DNA from: Aquincolibacterium sp964606385
Lineage (GTDB): Bacteria; Omnitrophota; Omnitrophia; Omnitrophales; Aquincolibacteriaceae
Length of the DNA stretch: 18,091 nucleotides
Direction of reading: 5' to 3'
Assembly (NCBI GenBank): GCA_964606385.1
Contig: CAZSFZ010000032.1
Location: 1 to 18,091, forward strand
Position numbers and translations under genes: made by a program. The notes beneath the pieces are model-generated. The model searched no databases. It saw only the letters and a list, made by a program, of their open reading frames with translations, and had not been told where the DNA came from. Shown piece by piece: positions 1-7,606 of this stretch; the first letter of the stretch is position 1, and each line of letters begins with the position of its first letter.

Positions 1-41
1 GCCCTTTTTTCAACTTCATAGTCCATGAACGGGATAAACCG

Positions 42-581
42 GTGAACCGTCTTATTTCTATCAACAAGACCTCGGACATTCCCCCGAAATACCGGCGGAC
101 CCCCATCGGACGCCTCCTCGAATATCAAAACCTGGGCCGGCCCTTCAAATCCTATTCACAGGCCGAACTCCTGATCGGCATGTGCATGGATAGCCGAAAA
201 CTCCTGCGCATACCCGACAATTTCGCGTTCGTTCTGCGCACGGGCGGCGCCAATCTCCGATATAGCGAATTCAAGGTGTCGTACGCAATCGCCGTCGGAG
301 GTGTCTCCCACATTGCTCTCATCACCCACGACCACTGCGGTATGGTCAATCTACCCGCCCGCAAAGACCTTTTTATCAAGGGTCTCGTTAAACGGGGCGG
401 CTGGAAAAAGAAAGACGCCGAGGAACATTTCAGGATCGCTTCGCATCTGTTTGAGATCGGCAATGAAACGGATTTCGTCTTGAGCGAAGTGAAACGCCTC
501 CGGCTTCGTTATCCCAAAGTCAAGGTCGCCCCTTTGTTCTATAAAGTACACGACGGCCGGCTTTTCTTATTGAAGGAGTAG
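42..581 (+). CDS. beta-carbonic-anhydrase-like protein, short form
   Basis: A 179-residue protein with the zinc-site signature of beta-carbonic anhydrases: Cys48-x-Asp50-x-Arg52 (read as CMDSR) and His96-x-x-Cys99-Gly. By family knowledge the Cys/His/Cys set binds Zn and the Asp-Arg pair gates it; the reaction is reversible CO2 hydration. It matches a compact family whose members share the TPIGRLLEYQNLGRPF-like start and the RTGGANLRYSEFKVSYAIAVGG core. Residue 95 is Thr where a Gly usually precedes the His, so activity is likely but not certain. The GTG at 42 is chosen because the protein start then fits the family; a weak GGGA lies 7 bases upstream. The frame is open to the left edge (about 13 further codons), so a longer form cannot be excluded. 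Its stop overlaps the ribosome binding site of the next gene, implying an operon. It may supply bicarbonate or dispose of CO2 from the decarboxylating synthase that follows (inference). Confidence 0.82.
   Translation: MNRLISINKTSDIPPKYRRTPIGRLLEYQNLGRPFKSYSQAELLIGMCMDSRKLLRIPDNFAFVLRTGGANLRYSEFKVSYAIAVGGVSHIALITHDHCGMVNLPARKDLFIKGLVKRGGWKKKDAEEHFRIASHLFEIGNETDFVLSEVKRLRLRYPKVKVAPLFYKVHDGRLFLLKE
573..578 (+). promoter_or_regulatory. ribosome binding site of the oxoamine synthase
   Basis: AAGGAG lies 7 bases before the ATG at 586 and runs into the TAG stop (579-581) of the upstream gene. It fixes the downstream start and suggests that the two genes are translationally linked. Confidence 0.75.
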
Positions 582-585
582 ACTT

Positions 586-1812
586 ATGAGCAAATCCCCG
601 GAACTCGATAAAAAAACCATTTGGGCGCGCGTGGAGGTCCTGAATCGCAGGATCCAGGAGGCCAAGGAGCACGATCTTTATCCTTACATGCATTGTTCGG
701 ACACCGTGGAAGGCGTCCATGTCACGGTGCACGGCCGCCCCATGGTCCAGTTCGCGTCGTATTCCTATCTGGACCTTCTGGGCCATCCTCGGATCAACGC
801 TGCGGCCAAAAAAGCGATCGACGAGTTCGGGACAGGCACCCACGGTGTCCGTTTCCTTGCCGGCACGAACCGGATCCACGTCGAACTGGAAAAAAAGATC
901 GCTTCGTTCAAAAAAACGGAGGCCGCCGTCGCGATCGCTTCCGGATACGGCGCCAATTCCGGGACGATCTCGGCCCTCCTCGGACGTCATGATGTCGTGA
1001 TCTCCGACAAGATCAACCACGCCAGCATTGTGGACGGCTGCATCCTCTCCCGGGCCCAGTTCGTAAGATTTGAACACAATGACATGGCTTCGCTTGAAAA
1101 AGCTCTCGGGGAGGCTCCGAAGACAGGCACCAAACTTGTGGTCGCGGACGCGGTGTTCAGCATGGACGGCGACATCATCAACCTTCCGGAAGTGATACGC
1201 CTGTGCCGGAAATTCAAGGCCCTGCTGATGATCGATGAGGCGCATTCCCTGGGTGTCCTCGGGAAAAAAGGCACCGGCATTGAGGAACATTTCGGCATCG
1301 ACCCCAAGGAAGGAATGATCGATATCAAAATGGGGACTTTGAGCAAGACGATCCCGAGCGTCGGCGGGTATATCGCCGGAAGCACCAAACTCATGAATTA
1401 CCTCCGGCACACGATCCGCCCCTACATTTTTTCCGCCGCGCTCCCTCCTCCCGCGGCGGCCGCGGCCAAGACCGCTTTTGACATCATCGAGGACGAGCCC
1501 TGGCGCGTGGAAAAACTCCATAAGAACGCGGATTATTTCCTGAAGACCTTGCAGGCGCGCGGCTTCGATACTTTGAACAGTCAAACTGCGATCGCGCCGA
1601 TCATCATCGGGGACGAAGCCAAAGCCCTTGAAATGACGCGCTTGGCCCGGAACGAAGGGATCTTTATCGTACCGATCCTGCCGCCGGCCGTGCAACCCAA
1701 TACCACGCGGATCCGCACCACGGTGACGGCAGGCCACTCGCTTCAGGAGATCGATCGGGCGATCAACACCTTCGCGAAGATCGCGCAATCACTCGGTATT
1801 TTACGCTCGTAA
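586..1812 (+). CDS. PLP-dependent alpha-oxoamine synthase (serine palmitoyltransferase / AONS / KBL family)
   Basis: A 408-residue fold-type I PLP enzyme, the usual family length. Visible landmarks are His145 in KINHASIVDG (stacks on the PLP ring), Asp217 and His220 in the DEAHS motif (Asp contacts the pyridine N), and Lys254 in GTLSKT (Schiff base). The family condenses an amino acid with an acyl-CoA or acyl-ACP, releasing CO2 and CoA/ACP to give a 2-amino-3-keto product. The sequence around Lys254, GTLSKTIPSVGGY, reads more like serine palmitoyltransferase-type members (TxSKS..S.GG) than the GTLGKALG form of biotin AONS or KBL, and no bio or tdh genes are adjacent. Substrates therefore cannot be fixed from sequence, but a long-chain acyl donor is favoured. 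It is second in a run with a carbonic-anhydrase-like gene upstream and, 27 bases downstream, a short-chain dehydrogenase that could reduce the keto group. Generic family call is sure; SPT-like subfamily is moderate. Confidence 0.9.
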   Translation: MSKSPELDKKTIWARVEVLNRRIQEAKEHDLYPYMHCSDTVEGVHVTVHGRPMVQFASYSYLDLLGHPRINAAAKKAIDEFGTGTHGVRFLAGTNRIHVELEKKIASFKKTEAAVAIASGYGANSGTISALLGRHDVVISDKINHASIVDGCILSRAQFVRFEHNDMASLEKALGEAPKTGTKLVVADAVFSMDGDIINLPEVIRLCRKFKALLMIDEAHSLGVLGKKGTGIEEHFGIDPKEGMIDIKMGTLSKTIPSVGGYIAGSTKLMNYLRHTIRPYIFSAALPPPAAAAAKTAFDIIEDEPWRVEKLHKNADYFLKTLQARGFDTLNSQTAIAPIIIGDEAKALEMTRLARNEGIFIVPILPPAVQPNTTRIRTTVTAGHSLQEIDRAINTFAKIAQSLGILRS

Positions 1813-1839
1813 GATCCTTCGAACTTCCGGGACAAAGAC

Positions 1840-2613
1840 ATGACCCAGGGATACGTTCTGATCACCGGCGCGACAGAGGGCATCGGTTATGAATTCGCCC
1901 GTCTTTTCGCGCGCGATCATCATCCCCTGATACTCGTCGCCCGCAATAAAACCCGTCTTGACGCTATCGCGCGGGAACTGAGCTCGGCCCATTCCATCGA
2001 TGTCAAGACTCACCCCCAAGACCTGAGTTTCTCCGAAGCCGCCGAAGAACTCATCAAATGGCTCGGTGAACAACAACTCCACGTCGAAATCCTGGTGAAT
2101 AACGCCGGTTTCGGCACCCACGGCCCTTTTCATGAAGTCGACTGGAACACCACCGAGGAAATGCTCGACCTGAACATGACGACACCGACCTGCCTGACGC
2201 GCCTTCTAATCCCGGAAATGCTTTCCCGGGGCCGCGGCAGGATCCTTAATGTCGCGTCGACAGCAGCCTTCCAGCCGGGTCCCTTCATGGCATGTTATTT
2301 CGCCTCGAAAGCTTATGTTCTCTCGCTCACCGAGGCTATCGCCGAGGAACTCTCAGGCACCGGCGTCACGGTAACCGCTTTTTGTCCCGGCCCAACACGA
2401 ACGCAATTCCAGAAACGGGCAAAGACCGAACACATCCGTGAAAATGCTTTTAATATGGAAGCTTCTCTTGCCGCAAAAGCAGCCTACCGCGGATTGATGC
2501 AAAGCAAACGTCTTGTCGTCCCCGGTTTCATGAACAAACTGCACGTGTTCCTGATCCGGTTCTTGCCCCGCCAGCTCGTCGTACGGCTTGCGAGATTCCT
2601 GGAAGAATCCTGA
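1840..2613 (+). CDS. short-chain dehydrogenase/reductase (classical SDR, DltE-like)
   Basis: A 257-residue classical SDR. The Rossmann nucleotide motif TGATEGIG is at residues 9-16, NNAG at 87-90, and the catalytic Ser140, Tyr153 and Lys157 are all present with normal spacing (YFASK). A PGPTRT-like segment follows beta-strand 6. An Arg-rich segment (VARNKTRLD) after beta-2 suggests NADPH preference. The C-terminal end (about residues 225-257) is hydrophobic and basic, so it may lie against the membrane, as in 3-ketosphinganine-reductase-type SDRs. It starts 27 bases after the oxoamine synthase with only a weak purine stretch before the ATG, so it is probably co-transcribed. The attractive role is NADPH reduction of the 2-amino-3-keto product made upstream (inference). 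SDR sequence alone does not give the substrate, and a general acyl reductase is the alternative. Confidence 0.88.
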   Translation: MTQGYVLITGATEGIGYEFARLFARDHHPLILVARNKTRLDAIARELSSAHSIDVKTHPQDLSFSEAAEELIKWLGEQQLHVEILVNNAGFGTHGPFHEVDWNTTEEMLDLNMTTPTCLTRLLIPEMLSRGRGRILNVASTAAFQPGPFMACYFASKAYVLSLTEAIAEELSGTGVTVTAFCPGPTRTQFQKRAKTEHIRENAFNMEASLAAKAAYRGLMQSKRLVVPGFMNKLHVFLIRFLPRQLVVRLARFLEES

Positions 2614-2661
2614 CGCCGGAATCGCGGTTCACTTTCCAAGACATCTCCTCGGATACTCTGC

Positions 2662-2690
2662 TTGATTTCACTGGCTTGTTTCCCTAGAAT
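2662..2690 (+). promoter_or_regulatory. putative sigma70-type promoter of the exported hydrolase gene
   Basis: TTGATT (2662-2667) and TAGAAT (2685-2690) are separated by exactly 17 bases; they match the TTGACA/TATAAT consensus at 4 and 5 of 6 positions. Transcription would start near 2697, about 30 bases before the ATG at 2729. A possible TTG start at 2690 lies on the -10 element, which argues against it. The rest of the 2614-2728 gap holds no clear hairpin. The same two hexamers recur before the PEP carboxykinase gene. Confidence 0.6.
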
Positions 2691-2728
2691 TGCTCTCTAA
2701 ATCTTTTAAATTGAGGTGCTATTTCGTA

Positions 2729-4555
2729 ATGAGAAAAGTCTTGTGGGCCGGATGCGCCCTCCTGGGCCTGTTATTCGCCGGAACCGGACACGCGCAGGAT
2801 GATCCGGCGGCTATCGTCAAAGGCCCCGTCCCGGATTCCAAAGTCCTTGTCATTTTCGTGGACAGCCTTCGCCCCGACATCGTCGAAATGATGGTGGATC
2901 AAGGCAAACTTCCGAACATCAAAAAACTTTTCTTCGATCAGGGCCTCCGTTTCCCGAATTTTTTCAGCATTTTCCCTTCTCTTACCGTGCCTGCTTACAC
3001 CTGTCTGATCACGGGAAAATTTCAAGATCAATCGGGCATGAAAGCTCAGTCCTTGTTTGAACGTTTCCCAACGAGAAAAAAGAACCTCATGAAACGCATG
3101 TTCCGGGTCCCGGAAGAATACCCGCGCTCTTTTAACATGCTCACGAAACCCGAGATCGCCCCCCGAGTCCTGAAACAGAACAAGATCAAGGCCCTTTATG
3201 ATCTCCTGAAGGAGGAGTACCACACGGCACTTGTACCGGTTAGTCCGAACGTCACTCCCTTAGCATGGCCGCACATAGCCGCTAACGTTGTCGACAAGCC
3301 TTATGTCATCACCATGGAGGCCATGGAAAAACTGGACGATATCAACGGAAAATATGGGTTGAACTACATGGTGACGGACACCCGCGGCCGGCTCTTTATT
3401 CTCTGGTTCACCCTGCTGGATGAGGATCAACACCGTCATGAAGGGGGACAATTTAGCGAAGAAGCCCAAAATGACATGGAGGGCGTCGATCAATGGCTTG
3501 GAAAAGTCTATGACGGATTGATCCGGGAATCCAATGGCCGGAAACCCTATATTATTTTATTTTCAGACCATGGCGCTTACGGCGGCAAAGAGGGTATCTA
3601 CAACCAGCCTTATTACCTCGCGCGTGATTTTTTCTTCAAGGTCCTCAAGATGAACGTCCGGGGACCGGACTACACCATGCATCATCCCGGAACCGACCTC
3701 GAATCTTATTCCTACATCGACAATATGGGAAGAGGTCAGGCACGGATTTTCCTTCCCGTCGCGGACAGCATGTCCTGGAACTGGGAGCGCCCCAACACGC
3801 TTTATGAACTCCGCCACTACGGCCTCGGCCCCAATCGTAAGCCCGTGGACCTGGTCCAGCAGATCCTTGATATTGACCTGACGGAGCGGAACCAATTCCC
3901 GGGAACGACTGATCCTCATCCCGTCAATCTTCTGTTCGTCAAACTCTCCGAAGACCGAATCTACATCATCGGGCAGAACCGTGCTGAGGCTCTGATCCAG
4001 ATCGAACGCAGCGGCACAAAAACACGTTACCGTTATACCCCCGTCAAAAATGTCGTGCAGGACGCTGAGGGGAAACTAACTTTTGAAGAAACAACGGATC
4101 GGGATCCTTTCGGTTATCTTCAGGACCCAAAATTCCGGGCAGGCAGCGCCGGAAATGCTCTGGATTTTTTCAAGGATTACCACGATGACAAGGAATGGAT
4201 CGACGCTACCTTTGAAACGAATTATCCTGACGCAATCACGGCTCTCAGCCGCTCTTTTATATGGAAGCCTGAACTCCAGCACTTGGCAAGGTCTCAAGAC
4301 CCCGACATTTGCCTTTCCGCCACACCCGGCTGGAATTTCAGGATCGAGGATATCAATGGGGCCGATCATGGCGCAATCCTCGGAGACTCGCTGAGATCGA
4401 CCCTGATGATCTCAGGACCCAACATCAAGCGCGGCATCGACCCTACGCCCCACCGCATCATCGATGTCACCCCGACTTTATTGCAAATGATCGGGTACAA
4501 GGGAACCACCGACATGGATTCTTTCCCGATCGAAGGCCTGTATGACGAACTTTAA
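2729..4555 (+). CDS. exported alkaline-phosphatase-superfamily phosphodiesterase/phosphatase
   Basis: About 608 residues. The ATG at 2729 is preferred over an in-frame TTG at 2690: GAGGTG (2713-2718) precedes it by 10 bases and the protein then opens with a proper Sec signal peptide (MRK, a Leu/Ala-rich core, GHA cleavage after residue 22). It is not a lipobox, because Cys9 precedes the hydrophobic core. The metal and catalytic residues of the type I phosphodiesterase/nucleotide pyrophosphatase branch can be placed: Asp45 in FVDSLRPD, nucleophile Thr86 in FPSLTVPAYT, Asp231/His235 in DEDQH, Asp280-His281 in SDHG, and His547 in ADHG. Expected role: a two-zinc, periplasmic or surface enzyme that cleaves phosphate mono- or diesters; the substrate (nucleotide, phospholipid head group, glycan phosphate) is not given by sequence. 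Its 3' end overlaps the next gene by 14 bases. Confidence 0.85.
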   Translation: MRKVLWAGCALLGLLFAGTGHAQDDPAAIVKGPVPDSKVLVIFVDSLRPDIVEMMVDQGKLPNIKKLFFDQGLRFPNFFSIFPSLTVPAYTCLITGKFQDQSGMKAQSLFERFPTRKKNLMKRMFRVPEEYPRSFNMLTKPEIAPRVLKQNKIKALYDLLKEEYHTALVPVSPNVTPLAWPHIAANVVDKPYVITMEAMEKLDDINGKYGLNYMVTDTRGRLFILWFTLLDEDQHRHEGGQFSEEAQNDMEGVDQWLGKVYDGLIRESNGRKPYIILFSDHGAYGGKEGIYNQPYYLARDFFFKVLKMNVRGPDYTMHHPGTDLESYSYIDNMGRGQARIFLPVADSMSWNWERPNTLYELRHYGLGPNRKPVDLVQQILDIDLTERNQFPGTTDPHPVNLLFVKLSEDRIYIIGQNRAEALIQIERSGTKTRYRYTPVKNVVQDAEGKLTFEETTDRDPFGYLQDPKFRAGSAGNALDFFKDYHDDKEWIDATFETNYPDAITALSRSFIWKPELQHLARSQDPDICLSATPGWNFRIEDINGADHGAILGDSLRSTLMISGPNIKRGIDPTPHRIIDVTPTLLQMIGYKGTTDMDSFPIEGLYDEL

Positions 4556-5570
4556 AACCGCAGTCCTCTTGTGCCTCATCATCCTGTTGGGTCCCGTTTC
4601 CGCTTTTTCCCTCCAACCTGTCGATAATTCTTCCGAGGACCTTTTTTGGACAGAACCGATGACGGCGCATGATTTCAAAAAAAGCACGGACCTTCATTCC
4701 ATGTCCGTCTCCGCCATGGCCATGACCGAACTGGAGTTCACCAAACTCGGGGACAGCCTTCTTAATTTTTCTCTGCGAAGCAAGAAGAACCCCGTTTCGC
4801 GGTCGCTTGATTCCCTGGAATATTCTTACTCTAAACTTCCCCGCATCGAGCCTGTTACCCGGTTTGCCCAGCTTTTTGACGCCTTACAACTTCGTCAAGT
4901 TTCCTTATCGGATGGCCGTCTGATCGCCATGGTGCTTGCCGCAGACAGCATGGGCGGCATCACTCCCATGATGCAGGTGCGCGCTTACAAACTCTGGGTC
5001 TGGCTTGAAGACGTGATCTACGACGTCGACAAAGCGGTCATGTTCCCCGTCAACTGGGGGATCTCGTCGATCCGCGACAAACCGTCCAACGTTAAAAGCC
5101 TCGGATACGCCGCAGACGGCCTTGGGGTTTTCCGGTGGGAATTCTTTTCAGGGCTCAAGCTGGTTAGCCGCGAAGTGGTCCGCTTCAGTTCCAATGTTGT
5201 TCACGGGATCGAAAAGCCTTATGACGGATGGATCCGCCATAAAAAGAAAAAGAAAAACGCCTCCCTCCTTATTTATTCCAAAATGCCAGCCTCTGTTTTT
5301 AAAGAAAATATGGCTTTTTTTAAGGGTAAAGACAAGCAAGTCTTTGCCGGAACGATCCAGGAATGGAAAGGTCGTTTGCTCAACGATCCCGATCTCCTGC
5401 CCGATAATGTCCGTCAGGCTGATTTCCCGTTCCTGGACGAGTCTCCGGATCCCGGCCAACCCCAGCAGGTGATCGTCGCGTCACCGTACAGCACCTGGGA
5501 AAAAGCGCCGCGCGAACTCAAAAAATACGTCATCACGCCTGCCGAGGCCATGGAACTTATCAAACCTTGA
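4542..5570 (+). CDS. exported protein of unknown function
   Basis: A 342-residue protein I do not recognise. It has a clear Sec signal peptide (MTNFK, then a Leu/Ile/Val core, cleavage expected after Ala21 in PVSA). The mature part has no further membrane segment, no Cys pair, and no obvious enzyme motif. Notable features are a Trp/Tyr-rich stretch around residues 140-165 (MQVRAYKLWVWLED), a run of lysines near residue 230 (HKKKKKN), and a Pro/Asp-rich segment near residue 305. The ATG overlaps the last 14 bases of the upstream hydrolase, and GAAGG lies 5 bases before it, so the two are translationally coupled and probably act together outside the cytoplasm. It could be a partner, chaperone or substrate-binding factor of the hydrolase (inference only). 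Confidence 0.8.
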   Translation: MTNFKTAVLLCLIILLGPVSAFSLQPVDNSSEDLFWTEPMTAHDFKKSTDLHSMSVSAMAMTELEFTKLGDSLLNFSLRSKKNPVSRSLDSLEYSYSKLPRIEPVTRFAQLFDALQLRQVSLSDGRLIAMVLAADSMGGITPMMQVRAYKLWVWLEDVIYDVDKAVMFPVNWGISSIRDKPSNVKSLGYAADGLGVFRWEFFSGLKLVSREVVRFSSNVVHGIEKPYDGWIRHKKKKKNASLLIYSKMPASVFKENMAFFKGKDKQVFAGTIQEWKGRLLNDPDLLPDNVRQADFPFLDESPDPGQPQQVIVASPYSTWEKAPRELKKYVITPAEAMELIKP

Positions 5571-5594
5571 TTGTACGCGCTTTTGCCTTAGAAT
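5567..5594 (+). promoter_or_regulatory. putative sigma70-type promoter of pckG
   Basis: TTGATT (5567-5572, overlapping the stop of the preceding gene) and TAGAAT (5589-5594) are separated by 16 bases. Both hexamers are identical to those of the promoter at 2662-2690, and the -10 surroundings (GCTT upstream, TGCT downstream) are also alike. The start would be near 5601, leaving a leader of about 75 bases in which I see no riboswitch-like fold. A second, weaker pair (TTGCAA 5600-5605, TAAACT 5622-5627) is possible. Confidence 0.55.
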
Positions 5595-5660
5595 AATGCT
5601 TGCAAATTGAGTTCGCATCAGTAAACTTCAACGGACATCTGAGGTCCAATCCCCTATACA

Positions 5661-5667
5661 AAAGGAG
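5661..5667 (+). promoter_or_regulatory. strong ribosome binding site of pckG
   Basis: AAAGGAG ends 8 bases before the ATG at 5676. It is a near-consensus Shine-Dalgarno and fits an abundantly made enzyme. Confidence 0.75.
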
Positions 5668-5675
5668 CTTTTGCC

Positions 5676-7463
5676 ATGGCAACACCAGTCGAAAAATGGG
5701 TTGAAGAACAAGCGCGCCTCACAAAACCGGACAGGATCTATTGGTGCAACGGTTCCGACGAAGAAGCTCAAAAGCTTCTCGAGATCGGCATGCGCGAAGA
5801 AAAACTCAACGGCAAGCCTATTTTTCGAAAACTAAACCATAAGGATTGGCCGAACTCTTATTTTCACTATTCCCATCCGAATGACGTTGCGCGCACGGAG
5901 CAGCTGACCTTTATCTGCCATCCGGACAAGGAAATGGCGGGACCGAACAATAACTGGATGGACCCGAAAGAAGCCAAAGCCAAGATGAAGGCCCTCTTCG
6001 GTGGCTGCATGAAAGGCCGCACAATGTATGTCATGCCGTATATGATGGGCCACCCCAAGTCCCCCTACGCCAAAGCCTGCGTCCAGATCACGGACAACAG
6101 CTATGTTGCGGTCAGCATGCGCATCATGACCCGCATGGGCAAGGAAGCGCTTGACCGGATCGGGAACTCCGAAGATTTCGTGCGCGGCCTTCACTCGATC
6201 GGCGATCTGAATCCCGAACGCCGCTTCATCATGCACTTCCCGCAGGACAACTTGGTTGAAAGCTTCGGCTCCGGTTACGGCGGCAACGCGCTGCTCGGGA
6301 AAAAATGTTTTGCGCTCCGTATCGCGTCCTGCCTCGGGAAAAAAGAAGGCTGGCTTGCCGAACACATGCTGATCATGGGGATCGAGGATCCCAAAGGAAA
6401 GGTCACCTATATCGCTGCGGCGCTTCCTTCCGCCTGCGGTAAAACGAACCTCGCGCTCATGCAATCCGCGCTCCCCGGTTACAAGGTCTGGACCGTGGGC
6501 GATGATATCGCGTGGCTCAACGTGGGACCGGACGGACGTCTTTACGCAATCAATCCGGAAGCGGGCTTTTTCGGCGTGGCTCCCGGCACTTCGATGAAGA
6601 CGAATCCCAAGATGGTCGAGACGCTCAAGAACAACAAATTCTTCCCCACCCTTTTTACGAATACGGCGATCGATGAGGACAAGAATGAACCCTGGTGGGA
6701 AGGTTTGGACGGTGCCGTTCCGAAAAATGTCACGGATTGGCAGGGAAATCCTTGGGATGCCTCCAAGGGCACGAAGGCCGCTCACCCCAATTCCAGGTTT
6801 ACGGTCTCCATGTATAACTGCCCCAGCCTTTCCAAGGAAGTCGATAACCCTCAGGGAGTTCCGATCTCCGCGATCCTCTTTGGCGGTAAACGCGCCAAGA
6901 TCATCCCTCTCGTCACCGAAGCCCTGAATTGGCAGAACGGCGTTTTTATCGGAACCCGCATGGGCTCCGAGATCACCGCGGCCGCCTCGGACCTAAAGGC
7001 GGGAGCCATTCGCCGCGATCCGATGGCCATGCTTCCCTTCTGCGGCTACAACATGGGCGATTATTTCGCCCATTGGCTGAATGTCGGGAAAAAGCTCAAA
7101 CACGCGCCCAAGATCTTCTCGATCAACTGGTTCCGCACTAATGAAAACGGAAAGTTCATCTGGCCGGGATTCGGCGACAATGTCCGCGTGATCAAGTGGA
7201 TCATCGACCGCATTGAGGGCAAGGCCGGCGCCAAGGACACACCGATCGGGGCCGTTCCGGAACTCAAGGATTTTGATCTTTCGGGGCTGAATATCCCGCA
7301 AGACAAGATCCAACAGCTTTTCTCGGTGAATCCCGCCGAATGGACCGAGGAACTCCAGGAGATCGAAAAATACCTGGGGCAATTCGGTTCCCATATGCCG
7401 GAAGGTATCTGGCAGGAATACCGCGCTCTCGCCGAGAAACTCGGCGTTACTGTAAAACGCTAA
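5676..7463 (+). CDS. pckG: phosphoenolpyruvate carboxykinase (GTP)
   Basis: A 595-residue cytosolic enzyme converting oxaloacetate + GTP to phosphoenolpyruvate + CO2 + GDP, the committed gluconeogenic step (it can run in reverse for CO2 fixation in anaerobes). It aligns end to end with GTP-type PEPCKs. Motifs: the P-loop with the mobile Cys254 in SACGKTNLA, GTP-class GYGGNALLGKKCFALRIAS containing metal ligand Lys209/210, His230 in AEHML, Asp276 in VGDDIAW, GFFGVAPGTS, HPNSRF, FGGKRA, and INWFR. The FGGKRA motif has Lys where many homologues have Arg; this is conservative. Length is close to the family norm (about 600). It has its own promoter and a strong ribosome binding site, and ends at a bidirectional terminator, so it appears to be a single-gene unit. 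Confidence 0.97.
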   Translation: MATPVEKWVEEQARLTKPDRIYWCNGSDEEAQKLLEIGMREEKLNGKPIFRKLNHKDWPNSYFHYSHPNDVARTEQLTFICHPDKEMAGPNNNWMDPKEAKAKMKALFGGCMKGRTMYVMPYMMGHPKSPYAKACVQITDNSYVAVSMRIMTRMGKEALDRIGNSEDFVRGLHSIGDLNPERRFIMHFPQDNLVESFGSGYGGNALLGKKCFALRIASCLGKKEGWLAEHMLIMGIEDPKGKVTYIAAALPSACGKTNLALMQSALPGYKVWTVGDDIAWLNVGPDGRLYAINPEAGFFGVAPGTSMKTNPKMVETLKNNKFFPTLFTNTAIDEDKNEPWWEGLDGAVPKNVTDWQGNPWDASKGTKAAHPNSRFTVSMYNCPSLSKEVDNPQGVPISAILFGGKRAKIIPLVTEALNWQNGVFIGTRMGSEITAAASDLKAGAIRRDPMAMLPFCGYNMGDYFAHWLNVGKKLKHAPKIFSINWFRTNENGKFIWPGFGDNVRVIKWIIDRIEGKAGAKDTPIGAVPELKDFDLSGLNIPQDKIQQLFSVNPAEWTEELQEIEKYLGQFGSHMPEGIWQEYRALAEKLGVTVKR

Positions 7464-7465
7464 TT

Positions 7466-7495
7466 GGCCCACGGGCCACGCACCACGGCCCACGG
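7466..7495. repeat. degenerate G/C-rich tandem repeat downstream of pckG
   Basis: Right after the pckG stop there are about four 7-8 base units related to GGCCCACG; GGCCCACGG occurs exactly at 7466-7474 and 7487-7495. It is non-coding and precedes the terminator hairpin. I know no function; it resembles the short intergenic repeats common in some uncultured lineages. Confidence 0.5.
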
Positions 7496-7502
7496 AAGTT
7501 TC

Positions 7503-7542
7503 AAAAAAGGACAGGCGGCTCCTCGGCTGCTTGTCCTTTTTT
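7503..7542. terminator. bidirectional intrinsic terminator between pckG and metH
   Basis: An 11-bp stem (7509-7519 with 7526-7536, all paired if two G-U wobbles are allowed) and a 6-base loop, flanked by six A on the left and six T on the right. On either strand the hairpin is followed by a T run, so it can stop both convergent transcripts: pckG on plus and metH on minus. Confidence 0.85.
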
Positions 7543-7571
7543 ATTTTTCGAGGCCCTTGGATCGTGGCCCA

Positions 7572-7606
7572 AAATATTTTTCAGCGTCTTACACTGAAAA
7601 ATATTT
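7572..7606. repeat. perfect 13-bp inverted repeat across the metH stop codon
   Basis: AAATATTTTTCAG (7572-7584) and CTGAAAAATATTT (7594-7606) are exact reverse complements around a 9-base loop. The right arm encodes the last codons of MetH and the loop holds its stop codon. The stem is AT-rich without a proper T tail, so it is not a classical terminator; it may be an mRNA 3' structure or the trace of a small inverted duplication. Confidence 0.7.

Noticed and set aside
520..1788. 422-codon open frame on the minus strand opposite the oxoamine synthase
   Set aside because: The plus-strand enzyme has all its catalytic residues and a ribosome binding site; the minus frame has no recognisable motif and is low in hydrophobic-core patterns.
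2690..2728. In-frame TTG start 13 codons upstream of the exported hydrolase start
   Set aside because: It lies on the -10 hexamer, lacks a ribosome binding site, and would put a charged extension before the signal peptide.
5600..5627. Alternative promoter TTGCAA-N16-TAAACT before pckG
   Set aside because: Both hexamers match consensus at only 4 of 6; the pair at 5567-5594 has a better -10 and is shared with another gene.
5832..6785. 317-codon open frame on the minus strand opposite pckG
   Set aside because: Antisense shadow of a clear PEP carboxykinase, with His/Arg-rich translation and no start signal.
7466..7495. CRISPR-like repeat pattern
   Set aside because: Units are only about 7-8 bases with no spacers of uniform length; no cas gene is present.
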